Assembly: GCA_046726235.1 (NCBI GenBank)
Contig: JBKPAD010000014.1
Coordinates: 1 to 60,409, forward strand
From: Nitricoxidireducens sp046726235
GTDB taxonomy: Bacteria; Pseudomonadota; Gammaproteobacteria; Burkholderiales; Rhodocyclaceae
Direction: 5' to 3'
DNA length: 60,409 nucleotides
Shown in pieces: positions 34,261-43,183 of the stretch. The notes beneath the pieces were generated by a model. It did no database searches, had not been told where the DNA came from, and saw only the letters and a list, made by a program, of their open reading frames with translations. Made by a program: the position numbers and the translations under genes. Numbering within the stretch: the first letter of the stretch is position 1; each line of letters begins with the position of its first letter.

Positions 34261-37092
34261 ATGCGTATCAGCACTGGAATGATCTACGACGCCGGACTTG
34301 CTTCGATGCAGAAGCGCACGGCGACGCTGCTCAACACGCAGCAGCAGCTTTCCGAGGGGCGCCGCATCCTCAAGCCCTCGGACGATCCGGTTGCGGCAGC
34401 GCGTGCGCTCGAGGTCACGCAGGCGCAGGAAGTCAACGCCAACCAGACGACGACCCGCGAAAACGTCAAGAGCACGCTGGGCATCATCGACGGCCAGATC
34501 GAGTCGGCAGAGAACCTGATGATGCGCGTGCGCGAACTCGCGGTTCAGGCGGGCAACGCCTCGCTCAGCATCAACGACCGGCGCAGCATCGCAAACGAAT
34601 TGCGCGCGCGCTTCGAGGAAATGATGTCGCTCGCGAACACCCGCGACGGCAACGGCCTCTATCTCTTCGGCGGCTATCAGACGGGCAGCCAGCCGTTCGC
34701 CGGAAGCGTGGAGAGCGGCGTCACCTACGGCGGCGACGACGGCGCCCGCATGCTCCGCGTCTCGGGTTCACGCGAACTTCCGGTCAGCGATTCCGGGAAC
34801 GACGTCTTCATGCGCATCAAGAACGGCAACGGCGTCTTCGTTGCCGCCATGCAGAACGACAAGCCGGCGAACGCGACCCACGTCACCTACGAAGGGGCGA
34901 CCCTGGCGAACCCGCCGGCAACGACGGGAACCTATGAGCTCCGCTTCTGGACCGACACTGCCGGCACGGTCAAGACGTCGGCGCAGGCTGTCGGGACGAC
35001 GGTCGACCTTACGGCTCTTGCCGGCGGGTATCCGGCAACCTTCACCGACGGTGTCGACAGCCAGATGACGATCACCGTCGATGGCGTCGCCCAGCTTGTC
35101 GACCTCGATCCGGCCGGCACGGGAACCGCCTATGCCGACGCAGATGCCATCGTCTCCGCAGTGCAGGCTGCCGTCGGCGCCAGCGCTACCATTTCGATGA
35201 GCACCACCGGCCGTTTGGTCGTGACCAGCGCCAGCAGCGGCGCGCCGACGTCCACGCTTGCCGTCGCGCCGTCCGCGCTGGTGACGAGGCTGTTCGGCGG
35301 CACGACGATCACCAACGGCATCAACGGTGCCGCCGGAACCACCTACGCCGACATCGTCGACCCGACGACAGGCGTCAGCCTCTACACGAATTCAGCATCG
35401 ACGGCCGGCGGCACGACCAACACCTACACGCATGCCTACCAGAGCGGCACGCCGTTCGACCTCTCCAGCGCCGGCCCCTTTGCCTTCGATTTCGGCGCCG
35501 ATGCCGTGCTGACAGGCACGGCGGCCAGCGGCGACACGTTCACCCTGGTGCGCGACGCGACTACGTTGTCGTTGACGGGCAAGACCTTCAACGCCAATGC
35601 GGCGCGGGCGACGGTCGATGCGGGCAGCGTCAGCAACCCCGACTTGTGGCGGCAGAGCGCCAACAGCGGCGACCTCGAGGTCAGGTTCTGGGTCGACGTC
35701 GCCGGCACCGTGACCGGTGCCGGGCAGGCGGTGGGAACCGCGACGATGCCTTCGGCCTTGACCGTCGTTGCAGGCACTGCCGACCAGTTCACCATCAATG
35801 TCGACGGCGCCGGCGTGCGAACGGTCACCATTCCTCCGGGTGCGTACGCCTCGGAGGCAGCCATCGCTGCGGCGATCCAGAACGGCATCGATGCGCTGGC
35901 GGCGCCCCCCGTGGCGGCGACGGTGACCCTGGATGCGGCCAACAAGATCGTCGTGACCTCCGATACGCCGGGTGCAACCTCGTCCATCGCCATAGCCGCC
36001 GGCGCCGGCGCGCGCGACGGCCTGGCAAGGTTCTTCGGCACTCCAGCCTCGACCGCCGGCTTCGCCGGTGCGGCCGGGGCCACCTACTACGACCTCGTCG
36101 ACGCGACGACCGGCGAGAGCCTGTTCACCGGCGGCACCTCGACGACGGGCGGCGCCGGCAACACCTATACGCATCGCTATGTCAGCGGTTCGGCGATCTC
36201 GCTCTCGAGCGCAGGCGGTCCCGGACAGGCCGCGTTCGACTTCGGTGCCAGCGTGACGGTCTCCGGCATCGCGGCGGGCAGCGATGCCTTCACCATCAAG
36301 ACCGACGACGCCTACTACGGCAACGGTTACTTCGTCACCGCGGCGAAGACGGCAACGACCGTCAACACGGGCAGCGGCGTCATCGGCACGGGAGAGATCC
36401 GCAATCCCGCGCTGTGGGACCAGCCGGCCAACTCGCGCAACCTGGAGATACGGTTCTGGAAAGACGCGACGGCGATGCCTCCCGTCTTGTACTACGACCT
36501 CGTCGATGCCGAGACGGAGAAGTCGCTGTTCTCCAATACGACCTCGGCAGCAGGGGGCAGCGGCAACACCTATACGCATCCCTTCGTCGCCGGGGACTCG
36601 ATCCCGTTCTCCGGCCTCAACGTTCCCTACGCCGGCCCGCCGGCAACGACCGCCACCGACTTCGGGATTTCGGTATCCATCACCGGCACGCCGGCGAGCG
36701 GGGACAGCTTCAAGATCCAGGCCAGCGAGAGCACCAGCGTCTTCGACACCATGGCGCAACTGATCGGTGCGCTCGAGAGCGGCTCGCCGCCCGGGACGAC
36801 CGGCAACACGCATCTGGCCAACGGACTCTCGACCGCGCTTGCGAGCGTCGGCCAGATCGAGGACAACCTCCTGCGCGTGCGCGCCTCCATCGGCTCGCGT
36901 CTCAACGAGGTCGACGACCTCGACACCGTCGGCCAGAACCTCGACCTGCAATACAGCGAAACACTGTCGCGACTGCAGGACCTCGATTACGCCGAAGCCA
37001 TCACGCACCTGACCCGGCAGCAAATGGAGCTGCAGGCCGCGCAGCAGTCGTTCGCGAAGGTGTCGCGACTGTCGCTGTTCGACTACCTATGA
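34261..37092 (+). CDS. flgL: Hook-filament junction protein FlgL (giant, with triplicated central domain)
   Basis: Second junction protein. MRISTGMIYDAGLASMQKRT at the start, the flagellin-like N-helix (LSEGRRILKPSDDPVAAARA) and the C-terminal helix (TLSRLQDLDYAEAITHLTRQ) identify FlgL. It is 943 aa. The central domain is present three times: copy A about residues 225-435, copy B about 472-683, copy C about 728-822. Each begins LRFW/VRFW/IRFW followed by an acidic segment and ends SGDTFTL, SDAFTIK or SGDSFKI; all share a DxVDxxTxxSL...NTYTH block. Copies A and B also contain an IN-like module (MTITVDGV...RLVVTS; FTINVDGA...KIVVTS), absent from copy C. Its stop overlaps the next gene. Confidence 0.94.
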   Translation: MRISTGMIYDAGLASMQKRTATLLNTQQQLSEGRRILKPSDDPVAAARALEVTQAQEVNANQTTTRENVKSTLGIIDGQIESAENLMMRVRELAVQAGNASLSINDRRSIANELRARFEEMMSLANTRDGNGLYLFGGYQTGSQPFAGSVESGVTYGGDDGARMLRVSGSRELPVSDSGNDVFMRIKNGNGVFVAAMQNDKPANATHVTYEGATLANPPATTGTYELRFWTDTAGTVKTSAQAVGTTVDLTALAGGYPATFTDGVDSQMTITVDGVAQLVDLDPAGTGTAYADADAIVSAVQAAVGASATISMSTTGRLVVTSASSGAPTSTLAVAPSALVTRLFGGTTITNGINGAAGTTYADIVDPTTGVSLYTNSASTAGGTTNTYTHAYQSGTPFDLSSAGPFAFDFGADAVLTGTAASGDTFTLVRDATTLSLTGKTFNANAARATVDAGSVSNPDLWRQSANSGDLEVRFWVDVAGTVTGAGQAVGTATMPSALTVVAGTADQFTINVDGAGVRTVTIPPGAYASEAAIAAAIQNGIDALAAPPVAATVTLDAANKIVVTSDTPGATSSIAIAAGAGARDGLARFFGTPASTAGFAGAAGATYYDLVDATTGESLFTGGTSTTGGAGNTYTHRYVSGSAISLSSAGGPGQAAFDFGASVTVSGIAAGSDAFTIKTDDAYYGNGYFVTAAKTATTVNTGSGVIGTGEIRNPALWDQPANSRNLEIRFWKDATAMPPVLYYDLVDAETEKSLFSNTTSAAGGSGNTYTHPFVAGDSIPFSGLNVPYAGPPATTATDFGISVSITGTPASGDSFKIQASESTSVFDTMAQLIGALESGSPPGTTGNTHLANGLSTALASVGQIEDNLLRVRASIGSRLNEVDDLDTVGQNLDLQYSETLSRLQDLDYAEAITHLTRQQMELQAAQQSFAKVSRLSLFDYL
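34933..36726 (+). repeat. Three divergent copies of the FlgL central domain
   Basis: Coding repeats inside flgL: copy A 34933-35565, copy B 35674-36309, copy C 36442-36726. Start-to-start spacing is about 740-770 bases. The likeness is clear at protein level (RFWxD, SLxT, NTYTHxY, FDFGA and GDxFT elements in the same order) but the DNA has diverged, so the duplication is old or under relaxed constraint. Copy C lacks the inner module found in A and B. Confidence 0.85.
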
Positions 37093-37556
37093 TGCAGAGC
37101 AGATCCGCCGCGCTTGCCGCAGTCGCCCTGCTCGCCTCGGCCTGCTCCGCGACGCGCCTCGAGGGGACGCATCCCGGCGGCGGCCCGCTGATCCCCGAGA
37201 CGACTTTTCAGCTGACGCCGGGTACGTCGATCCAGCTCGAAAAGCTCGTCAACTGGGGCATCTATGCCGGCGTCGCGTACCTCATCCTCGATCCATGGGC
37301 GCCGAACTGGAACGTCGAGCAGGCGAGTTTTCCCGACGACTACGTCCATCTTTCGCTGCACATGAAGCGCTATTACGCCGGCGGCGCCGGCGAGGCGCGC
37401 AGCGTGTTCCATCGGCGCGCGAAAGAGCTGGCACGAACCGGCGGCTTCGACGGCTACGAGGTCGTCGAGTACCAGGAGTCGCTCGACTCCTCTGTGCTCG
37501 GTTCGCAGCGGTCTGCGACCGGAGTCATCCGCCTGACCGGCAAGCGTCTCGGCTGA
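37089..37556 (+). CDS. Uncharacterised lipoprotein translationally coupled to flgL
   Basis: A 155-residue protein whose ATG overlaps the flgL stop (ATGATG; an ATG at 37092 is also possible). The signal peptide ends in a lipobox, LLASAC (Cys about residue 19), predicting a lipid-anchored envelope protein. After a short spacer a hydrophobic stretch (LVNWGIYAGVAYLILDP, about residues 55-71) precedes a soluble part with DYVHLSLHMKRYYAGGAGEA. I do not recognise a family. Tight coupling to flgL suggests a role in, or co-regulation with, hook-filament assembly, but this rests on position only. Confidence 0.8.
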   Translation: MMQSRSAALAAVALLASACSATRLEGTHPGGGPLIPETTFQLTPGTSIQLEKLVNWGIYAGVAYLILDPWAPNWNVEQASFPDDYVHLSLHMKRYYAGGAGEARSVFHRRAKELARTGGFDGYEVVEYQESLDSSVLGSQRSATGVIRLTGKRLG

Positions 37557-37565
37557 CGAGACGAT

Positions 37566-38354
37566 CTACGCGCCGCCCGCGGCGCGCATGATCAGGCGCA
37601 TGGCGCCGAAGCCGTCCTCGAACAGGCGCTGCAGCGCGGCGCCGAAGTAGGGCAGCGAAATCATGATGACGAGGAATCCGGCGAACAAGGTCACCGGGAA
37701 GCCGATCGCGAACAGGTTCAGCGTCGGCGCGACGCGCGAGAGGACGCCCATGGCGATGTTGGCAATCAGCAGCGCGGCGATCAGCGGCAGCGCCAGCAGC
37801 ACGCCGGCGGAAAACAGCGTCGCCGCCCAGGCCAGGGCAACCGAATAGCCCTTGATGGCGAACGGCGTCGTGCTCACCGGCAGCAGCTTGAAGCTCTCGG
37901 CCAGCAGCCCCAGCGTCAGCAGGTGGCCGTCGAGCGCGAGAAAGATCAGCATCGCCAGCAGGCCGAGGAAGTTGCTGACGATCGGCGTTTGCGTCGCGTT
38001 GGTCGGATCGTAGAAGACGGCGAACGAGAGGCCCATCTGCAGGCCGATCAGCTGGCCGGCGAGGTCGATGGCCCAGAAGGCGATGCGCACGGCGAAGCCG
38101 AGCAGCATGCCGATCAACATCTGCTGCAGGACGATCGACAAGCCGAGCCAGGAGCCGGCCTGCACGGCAGGCATCGGCGGCAGCGCCGGCGCGATGGCGA
38201 GCGTCACCAGGAGCCCGGTGGCGAGCTTGATGCGAATCGGGATCGCCGCGTTGCCGAAGATCGGCGCGATCGCGATCAGGGACAGGACCCGCGTCAGCGG
38301 AAAGAAGAAGGCCGCGAGCCAGGCGTCGAGCTGCGCCGAGGTGACGGAGATCAC
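37566..38354 (-). CDS. fliR: Flagellar export gate protein FliR
   Basis: Integral membrane export-gate subunit, 262 aa with about six hydrophobic helices. Blocks such as FNAAIPIRIKLATGLLVTLA (reading IFGNAAIPIRIK at about residues 33-44), GLQMGLSFAVFYDPTNATQT and LNLFAIGFPVTLFAGF are typical of FliR. It starts with GTG and is the last gene of the fliLMNOPQR operon, nine bases after fliQ. It converges with the lipoprotein gene. Confidence 0.95.
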   Translation of the reverse strand: MISVTSAQLDAWLAAFFFPLTRVLSLIAIAPIFGNAAIPIRIKLATGLLVTLAIAPALPPMPAVQAGSWLGLSIVLQQMLIGMLLGFAVRIAFWAIDLAGQLIGLQMGLSFAVFYDPTNATQTPIVSNFLGLLAMLIFLALDGHLLTLGLLAESFKLLPVSTTPFAIKGYSVALAWAATLFSAGVLLALPLIAALLIANIAMGVLSRVAPTLNLFAIGFPVTLFAGFLVIMISLPYFGAALQRLFEDGFGAMRLIMRAAGGA

Positions 38355-38363
38355 GTCACGCGG

Positions 38364-38633
38364 TCAGCCGATCATCGAGGGGATCGACTCGAACAGCCGC
38401 TGGATGTAGTCGGTCATCGTCGTGATCATCCACGGGCCGGCGACGATCAGCGTGACGAAGATCATGATCAGCTTCGGCACGAAGGAGAGCGTCGCCTCGT
38501 TGATCGACGTGGCCGCCTGGAAGATGCTGATCAGCAGGCCGGTGGCCAGCGCGGCGATGAACAGGGGAGCGGAGATCAGCAGCGTGATCTCGACTGCATT
38601 GCGGCCGATTTCGATGACGGTGGTGGGGGTCAT
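38364..38633 (-). CDS. fliQ: Flagellar export gate protein FliQ
   Basis: An 89-residue protein with two membrane helices (about 15-38 and 52-75). GLLISIFQAATSINEATLSF and VPKLIMIFVTLIVAGPWM in order are the conserved FliQ core. It forms the export pore with FliP and FliR, encoded on either side. Length is standard for the family. Confidence 0.96.
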   Translation of the reverse strand: MTPTTVIEIGRNAVEITLLISAPLFIAALATGLLISIFQAATSINEATLSFVPKLIMIFVTLIVAGPWMITTMTDYIQRLFESIPSMIG

Positions 38634-38643
38634 GGCGTTTCCT

Positions 38644-39396
38644 TCAGCCGAAGCTGCGCACGAGCGACGCGATCAGCAGGTTCCAGCCGTCGACCAGCAC
38701 GAACAGCATGATCTTGAACGGCAGGGCGACGATCACCGGCGACATCATCATCATGCCCATCGACATCAGCACCGACGCGACGACCATGTCGATGATCAGG
38801 AAGGGGATGAAGACGACGAAGCCGATCTGGAAGGCGGTCTTGAGCTCGGAGGTGACGAAGGCGGGGATCAGCACGCGCATCGGGATCTGGTCGGCCGATG
38901 CGGGCTTGGGCAGGTTGGCGACCTTGGTGAAGGTGGCGAGGTCGGCGTCGCGCGTCTGCTTGACCATGAACTGGCGCAGCGGCACCGAGCCGCGCTCGAG
39001 CGCGTCGAGGAAGCTGATGCGGTTTTCCGACAGCGGCACCCAGGCGTCGGCGTAGATGCGTTCGCCGACGGGCGCCATGATGAAGAAGGTCAGGAACAGC
39101 GCCAGGCCGACCAGCACCTGGTTCGGCGGCGAGCTTTGCGTGCCGAGCGCCTGGCGCAGCAGGCCGAAGACGATGATGATGCGCGTGAAGCTGGTCATCA
39201 TCAGGATCATCGCCGGCAGGAACGAGAGGCTCGTCAGCAGCAGCAGCGTCTGGATCGACAGCGACCATTGCGTGCCGCCGCCGGGCGCGGGCGCGCTGGT
39301 CAGCGCCGGCATCGTCTGTGCCAGCGCGCTTTCGGGCAACAGCGCCGGCAGCAGCAGCGCTGCCGCCAGTGACAGCGACCTAGCGCTTCGAGCCAT
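38644..39396 (-). CDS. fliP: Flagellar export gate protein FliP
   Basis: A 250-residue membrane protein with an N-terminal signal peptide (SLSLAAALLLPALLPESALA). Conserved blocks include TSFTRIIIVFGLLRQALGTQ, PPNQVLVGLALFLTFFIMAP, FVTSELKTAFQIGFVVFIPF and MMMMSPVIVALPFKIMLFVL. I chose the ATG at 39396, which directly precedes the signal peptide; the frame is open upstream through fliO without support. The start overlaps the end of fliO by 17 bases. Confidence 0.96.
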   Translation of the reverse strand: MARSARSLSLAAALLLPALLPESALAQTMPALTSAPAPGGGTQWSLSIQTLLLLTSLSFLPAMILMMTSFTRIIIVFGLLRQALGTQSSPPNQVLVGLALFLTFFIMAPVGERIYADAWVPLSENRISFLDALERGSVPLRQFMVKQTRDADLATFTKVANLPKPASADQIPMRVLIPAFVTSELKTAFQIGFVVFIPFLIIDMVVASVLMSMGMMMMSPVIVALPFKIMLFVLVDGWNLLIASLVRSFG

Positions 39397-39793
39397 GACG
39401 GCGCTCGGTGACCTGCTTGAGCCAGCCTGCGAAGTCCATGCCCGCGTCGGCCGGCGCGCTGGGAATGTCCTGCGGCGGCAGTTCGGCGAGCATCGAGACC
39501 TCGCCCGGCGCGACGCCGAGCACCAGCCACTTGGAACCGACTTCGAGCAGCACGACGCGCTCGCGCGGGCCGACGGCGGCGCCGGCAACGACGCGCATCA
39601 GGCCGGCGGCGGTGCCTCTCGGCATGGTCAGCCGCTTCAGCAGCCAGAGGCCGCCGACCATCATCGCGAGCACCAGGACCAGGCCGAAGACCATCTGCAG
39701 CACGCTTCCGCTGCTGTCCGGCACCTGTGCGGATTCCGCCAGGGCGGTGGCCGGCAGCAGGAAAACGGCAGGGATCACTAACGGCAGGCGCAT
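39380..39793 (-). CDS. fliO: Flagellar export accessory protein FliO
   Basis: A 137-residue membrane protein that helps FliP assembly. A signal peptide (about residues 1-20) is followed by one membrane helix (VLQMVFGLVLVLAMMVGGLW) and a cytoplasmic domain with VGPRERVVLLEVGSKWLVLG, the FliO hallmark. The ATG at 39793 is chosen since it starts the signal peptide (MRLPLVIPAVFLL). About 118 bases separate it from fliN, with no recognised promoter. Confidence 0.92.
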   Translation of the reverse strand: MRLPLVIPAVFLLPATALAESAQVPDSSGSVLQMVFGLVLVLAMMVGGLWLLKRLTMPRGTAAGLMRVVAGAAVGPRERVVLLEVGSKWLVLGVAPGEVSMLAELPPQDIPSAPADAGMDFAGWLKQVTERRHGSKR

Positions 39794-39911
39794 GGCAGTG
39801 CGGGGACGATCGAGGGCACTGCGAGCATAAGACCGCGACCCTGCCCCGGTCGCGGGAGCAGGTTGGGAAAGATGCGGCAATTCGGCCTTTGCGGGCCGGC
39901 GTCGGGAAGCG

Positions 39912-40325
39912 CTAGCGGTTGAGCTTCCGCATGCGCTCCTGCGGCGTGATGATGTCGGTCAGGCGGATGCCGAACTTGTCGTTGACCACCACCACTTCGC
40001 CCTGAGCGATCAGGGTGCCGTTGACCAGCACGTCCATCGGCTCGCCGGCGAGGCCGTCGAGCTCGACGACCGAGCCGTGCGCCAGCTGCAGCAGGTTGCG
40101 GATCGATATCTTGGTGCGGCCGAGTTCGACGGTCAGGCTCACCGGGATATCGAGGATCATGTCGAAGTCGCCGGGCGGGGCTTCCTTCGGCGCGCCGCTG
40201 CCGAGCTGTTCAAAGATGTTCGCGGCGTGCACCTCGGGCTCTGGCTTCGGCGCCTCGGCGACCGCCTGCTCGTTCATCGCCGCGGCCCAGTCGTCCTCGG
40301 AAATCTGGTTTTCTTCGTCGCTCAT
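39912..40325 (-). CDS. fliN: Flagellar C-ring protein FliN
   Basis: Switch protein of 137 aa. The C-terminal SpoA domain (about residues 55-135) has DIPVSLTVELGRTKISIRNL, GSVVELDGLAGEPMDVLVNG and IRLTDIITPQERMRKL, which define FliN. The N-terminal part is acidic with a Trp (SEDDWAAAMNEQ), as in other proteobacterial FliN, and interacts with FliH in studied systems. It follows fliM by 18 bases. Confidence 0.96.
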   Translation of the reverse strand: MSDEENQISEDDWAAAMNEQAVAEAPKPEPEVHAANIFEQLGSGAPKEAPPGDFDMILDIPVSLTVELGRTKISIRNLLQLAHGSVVELDGLAGEPMDVLVNGTLIAQGEVVVVNDKFGIRLTDIITPQERMRKLNR

Positions 40326-40343
40326 GATGACTCCTGATGCCTG

Positions 40344-41318
40344 TTATTCGGCTTCCTGGGCCAGGAAGCGCTCGACCTTGAGCGCGTACTGGCCGTTGCG
40401 CACGCCGTAGCCGCACTCGAGGACGGGAATGCCGTCGACCGATGCCTTGACCTTCTCTTCCACGTTGACCGGGATGATGTCGCCGACCTTGAGGTTGGCG
40501 ACGTCGCCGAGCGTGACCGTGGTGTGGCAAAGCGAAACCACCAGCTCGACCTCGGCGGTCTGCAGCTGGCGCGCCAAAGTGCCGGTCCAGCGCTTGTCGC
40601 TGCCGGCCTGCTCGCTGTGCATGGTGCTGTAGAGCACGTCGCGGATCGGCTCGACCATCGAGTAGGGCAGGCACAAGTGCATCTCGGCCGAGTTGCCCGA
40701 CAGCTCGATGGTGAAGGTGACGGCGACGACGATCTCGGACGGCGTGGCGATGTTCGCGAATTGCGTGTTCATCTCCGAGCGCACGTACTCGAACTCGATC
40801 TGGTACACCGGCTGCCAGGCCTTCTGGTACTCGGCGAACACGACGTTGAGCATGCCCTGGATGATGCGCTGCTCGGTAGGCGTGAAGTCGCGGCCTTCGA
40901 CGCGGGTATGGAAGCGCCCATCGCCGCCGAACATGTTGTCGACGATCAGGAACACGAGGTTCGGATCGAAGACGACCAGACCGGTGCCGCGCAGCGGCTT
41001 GACGGTGACCAGGTTGAGGTTGGTCGGGACGACGAGGTTGCGGATGAATTCGCTGTACTTCTGAACCCGGATCGGGCCCACCGAAATCTCGGTGTTGCGG
41101 TGCATGTAGTTGAACAGGCCGATGCGCAGCAGCCGGGCGAAGCGCTCGTTGATGAGCTCCATCGTCGGCATGCGGCCGCGGACGATGCGCTCCTGCCGGC
41201 CGAGGTCGTAATTCTTGACCCCGGTGCCTTCCTCGGCGACCGGTTCTTCGTCGACCTCGCCCGAGACGCCCTTCAGCAGGGCGTCTACTTCTTCCTGGGA
41301 GAGAAAATCCTGGCTCAT
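40344..41318 (-). CDS. fliM: Flagellar switch protein FliM
   Basis: C-ring protein of 324 aa that binds CheY-P and sets rotation direction. The N-terminal CheY-binding peptide FLSQEEVDALLKGV is intact (residues 5-18). The middle domain carries RMPTMELINERFARLLRIGL and GPIRVQKYSEFIRNL, and the C-terminal SpoA domain VSLCHTTVTLGDVANLKVGD. Its N-terminal peptide resembles the CheZ C-terminus (SQEQVDDLLESLGF), both being CheY-docking helices. Confidence 0.97.
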   Translation of the reverse strand: MSQDFLSQEEVDALLKGVSGEVDEEPVAEEGTGVKNYDLGRQERIVRGRMPTMELINERFARLLRIGLFNYMHRNTEISVGPIRVQKYSEFIRNLVVPTNLNLVTVKPLRGTGLVVFDPNLVFLIVDNMFGGDGRFHTRVEGRDFTPTEQRIIQGMLNVVFAEYQKAWQPVYQIEFEYVRSEMNTQFANIATPSEIVVAVTFTIELSGNSAEMHLCLPYSMVEPIRDVLYSTMHSEQAGSDKRWTGTLARQLQTAEVELVVSLCHTTVTLGDVANLKVGDIIPVNVEEKVKASVDGIPVLECGYGVRNGQYALKVERFLAQEAE

Positions 41319-41339
41319 GCCTTGCGCGTCGGTCGATCG

Positions 41340-41945
41340 TTACTGAATGATGAACGAGGTGAACAGCACCGCCTGAACCGAGTCGTCCGGGCCGGGCGGA
41401 GCGTTGGGGTCCGGGGGCGCTGCCGGGGCGGCGGCCTTGCCCTTGACCTTCGGCGCCATCTTCGGACCGTCGATGATCAGGTTGATCTCGCTGCGAATCT
41501 CGTTCGAAAGCTGTTGGACGCCCTGCGGCGTGCCGAGTTCGGACGCCTTCTTGCCCGAGATCAGCAGCAGCACCTTGTGCCGTATTTCCGGCATGTACTG
41601 CTTCACGCGGTCGCCGACCGGCGCGTCGAACACGCGTAGTTCCGGCGTCGCCTGCAGGTAGGCCTCCTGCTGTTCGGCCTGCAGCTTCACCGTGAACGGC
41701 TCGAGCTTGACGAACACCGGCGGCGCATCGAAGTCCTTCTTCTTCTTGGATTTCTCTTGCTGGACGGCAACCTCGTCGCCTTCCTCGTCCTCGGCAACGG
41801 GTTTCTTCTTCAGCATCAGGTAGCCGCCCACGCCGCCGGCGATGACCAGCACGAGCACGCCGATGATGATGAACAGCAGCAGCTTGGGTTTCTTCTTGGG
41901 CGGCGGGGCGTCGCCGTCACCCGCTTCCGGTTTTTTTTCAGCCAT
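41340..41945 (-). CDS. fliL: Flagellar basal body-associated protein FliL
   Basis: A 201-residue single-pass membrane protein that supports the stators. A Lys/Pro-rich cytoplasmic head is followed by the membrane helix LLLFIIIGVLVLVIAGGVGG (about residues 23-42). The periplasmic part has VKLEPFTVKLQAEQQEAYLQ, RVKQYMPEIRHKVLLLISGK and PQGVQQLSNEIRSEINLI, typical of FliL. The tail after about residue 165 is Pro/Ala-rich and longer than in enteric FliL. First gene of the fliLMNOPQR unit, 38 bases after fliK. Confidence 0.94.
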   Translation of the reverse strand: MAEKKPEAGDGDAPPPKKKPKLLLFIIIGVLVLVIAGGVGGYLMLKKKPVAEDEEGDEVAVQQEKSKKKKDFDAPPVFVKLEPFTVKLQAEQQEAYLQATPELRVFDAPVGDRVKQYMPEIRHKVLLLISGKKASELGTPQGVQQLSNEIRSEINLIIDGPKMAPKVKGKAAAPAAPPDPNAPPGPDDSVQAVLFTSFIIQ

Positions 41946-41983
41946 GCGTCACTCCCTGTGATCCCTGATTATTTCGTCGCCGC

Positions 41984-43153
41984 TCAAGCGAACGTGTCGA
42001 CGAGCCCGATGCCGCGCTTGATCTGCCCCGGTGCGTGTTCGTGGCCCAGGGCGAGGCCCTGAGGCGCGTCTTCCGCATTGCCGCGGCCGTTGCCGCGGTT
42101 CGAATTATCGCCCGTTTGCTGCTGCTGGGCAGCCTGCTGGAACGACTCGGCGCCGACCTGGGTCTGGCCGAGTGATATGCCGGCGCCCTGCAGCACTTCG
42201 CGCAGGCGCGGCATCGCGTTTTCGAGCGCCTCCCGCACGGTGGCGTTGGCCGACGTGAACGTCGCCGTGGCCTGGTCGCCGTTCATGGTCAGGGAGACTT
42301 CGACGCGGCCCAGGTTGGGCGGGTTTAGCACGAGTTCGGCACGGGTCTCCTGGCGACCGACCATCCATACGACCTTGTCGCCGATCTCGTTGCCCCAGCC
42401 GGGGGCCCCGACCGGCGTCGCGACTGGCGTGCTGGCGGGCGCGGGCGTGGCCGACTGCGGCGAGCGCACGGGTGCGTGCGGGTTGACCAGCAACTGCGCG
42501 TCCTTCAGCGCGGCTTCAAAATTCTGCGTGTCGGCCGCTACGCCAGCCTCGGCGGCACCCTCCTCCGCAGACGCGGCGGACTGCGCGGCAATATTTGCCA
42601 TGCTCGGCAGCGGCTTTTCGCCTTCGCGCGGCAAATTGTCGACCGTCGTCTGGAGCGGTGCTTCGGTTGCTGCCGGGTCGGCGGTGTCCGTAGCCGGTGT
42701 CGGAACTGTGGTTGCGACGGGGGCGGCAATGATGACGCCGGGCGTTTCGGCCACTTCGGCGGCGGTCGCGACCGGTGCGACATCGACATCTTCCGCCTCT
42801 CCAGCCTGCGGCACGGCAATGCCCGCAAGCATCGGCGCCAGCAGCGCGATCGGGTCGGCCGCTGCCTCGGTGCCCGCGCCCGCGGCGGTTGCGGCATCTG
42901 TCTGCGGCTCAAGCAGCGCGTCGACGGCCGATGCGGCCGTCTTCTTGTCCAGTCCGTGGCGACCGTGGCCATGCCCGTGTCCCTGGCTGACATGCTGCTT
43001 GAGCAGTGCAGCGAAGCTCATGCCCTGTTGCGGCAGAGAGTTGCCGTCGGCGCCTTCGCCCGCAGTCGCGGCGGCGTTGCCGGGCGCATTGCTGGCCGCG
43101 TTGGCGGCCGGCAGGACGGGGTTCTGACTGGGAGCGGCTTTGAGTTCCAGCAT
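41984..43153 (-). CDS. fliK: Flagellar hook-length control protein FliK
   Basis: A 389-residue exported ruler and switch protein. The N-terminal two thirds are low-complexity, Ala/Pro/Thr-rich; the C-terminal FliK_C domain (about residues 255-345) contains RQETRAELVLNPPNLGRVEV and NATVREALENAMPRLREVLQ, the part that contacts FlhB. The tail is Gln/Gly/Asn-rich. It has its own sigma-54 promoter upstream, between it and fliJ. A second FliK-like gene lies at 52691. Confidence 0.93.
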   Translation of the reverse strand: MLELKAAPSQNPVLPAANAASNAPGNAAATAGEGADGNSLPQQGMSFAALLKQHVSQGHGHGHGRHGLDKKTAASAVDALLEPQTDAATAAGAGTEAAADPIALLAPMLAGIAVPQAGEAEDVDVAPVATAAEVAETPGVIIAAPVATTVPTPATDTADPAATEAPLQTTVDNLPREGEKPLPSMANIAAQSAASAEEGAAEAGVAADTQNFEAALKDAQLLVNPHAPVRSPQSATPAPASTPVATPVGAPGWGNEIGDKVVWMVGRQETRAELVLNPPNLGRVEVSLTMNGDQATATFTSANATVREALENAMPRLREVLQGAGISLGQTQVGAESFQQAAQQQQTGDNSNRGNGRGNAEDAPQGLALGHEHAPGQIKRGIGLVDTFA

Positions 43154-43183
43154 TTCGGGTCCTTTCGGGTCTCAGCCCCTTAA

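Noticed and set aside
37570..37585. GC-rich hairpin (GCGCCGC-CC-GCGGCGC) at the end of fliR
   Set aside because: It lies within the last codons of fliR, with a two-base loop and no U-tract on either strand, so I do not call it a terminator.
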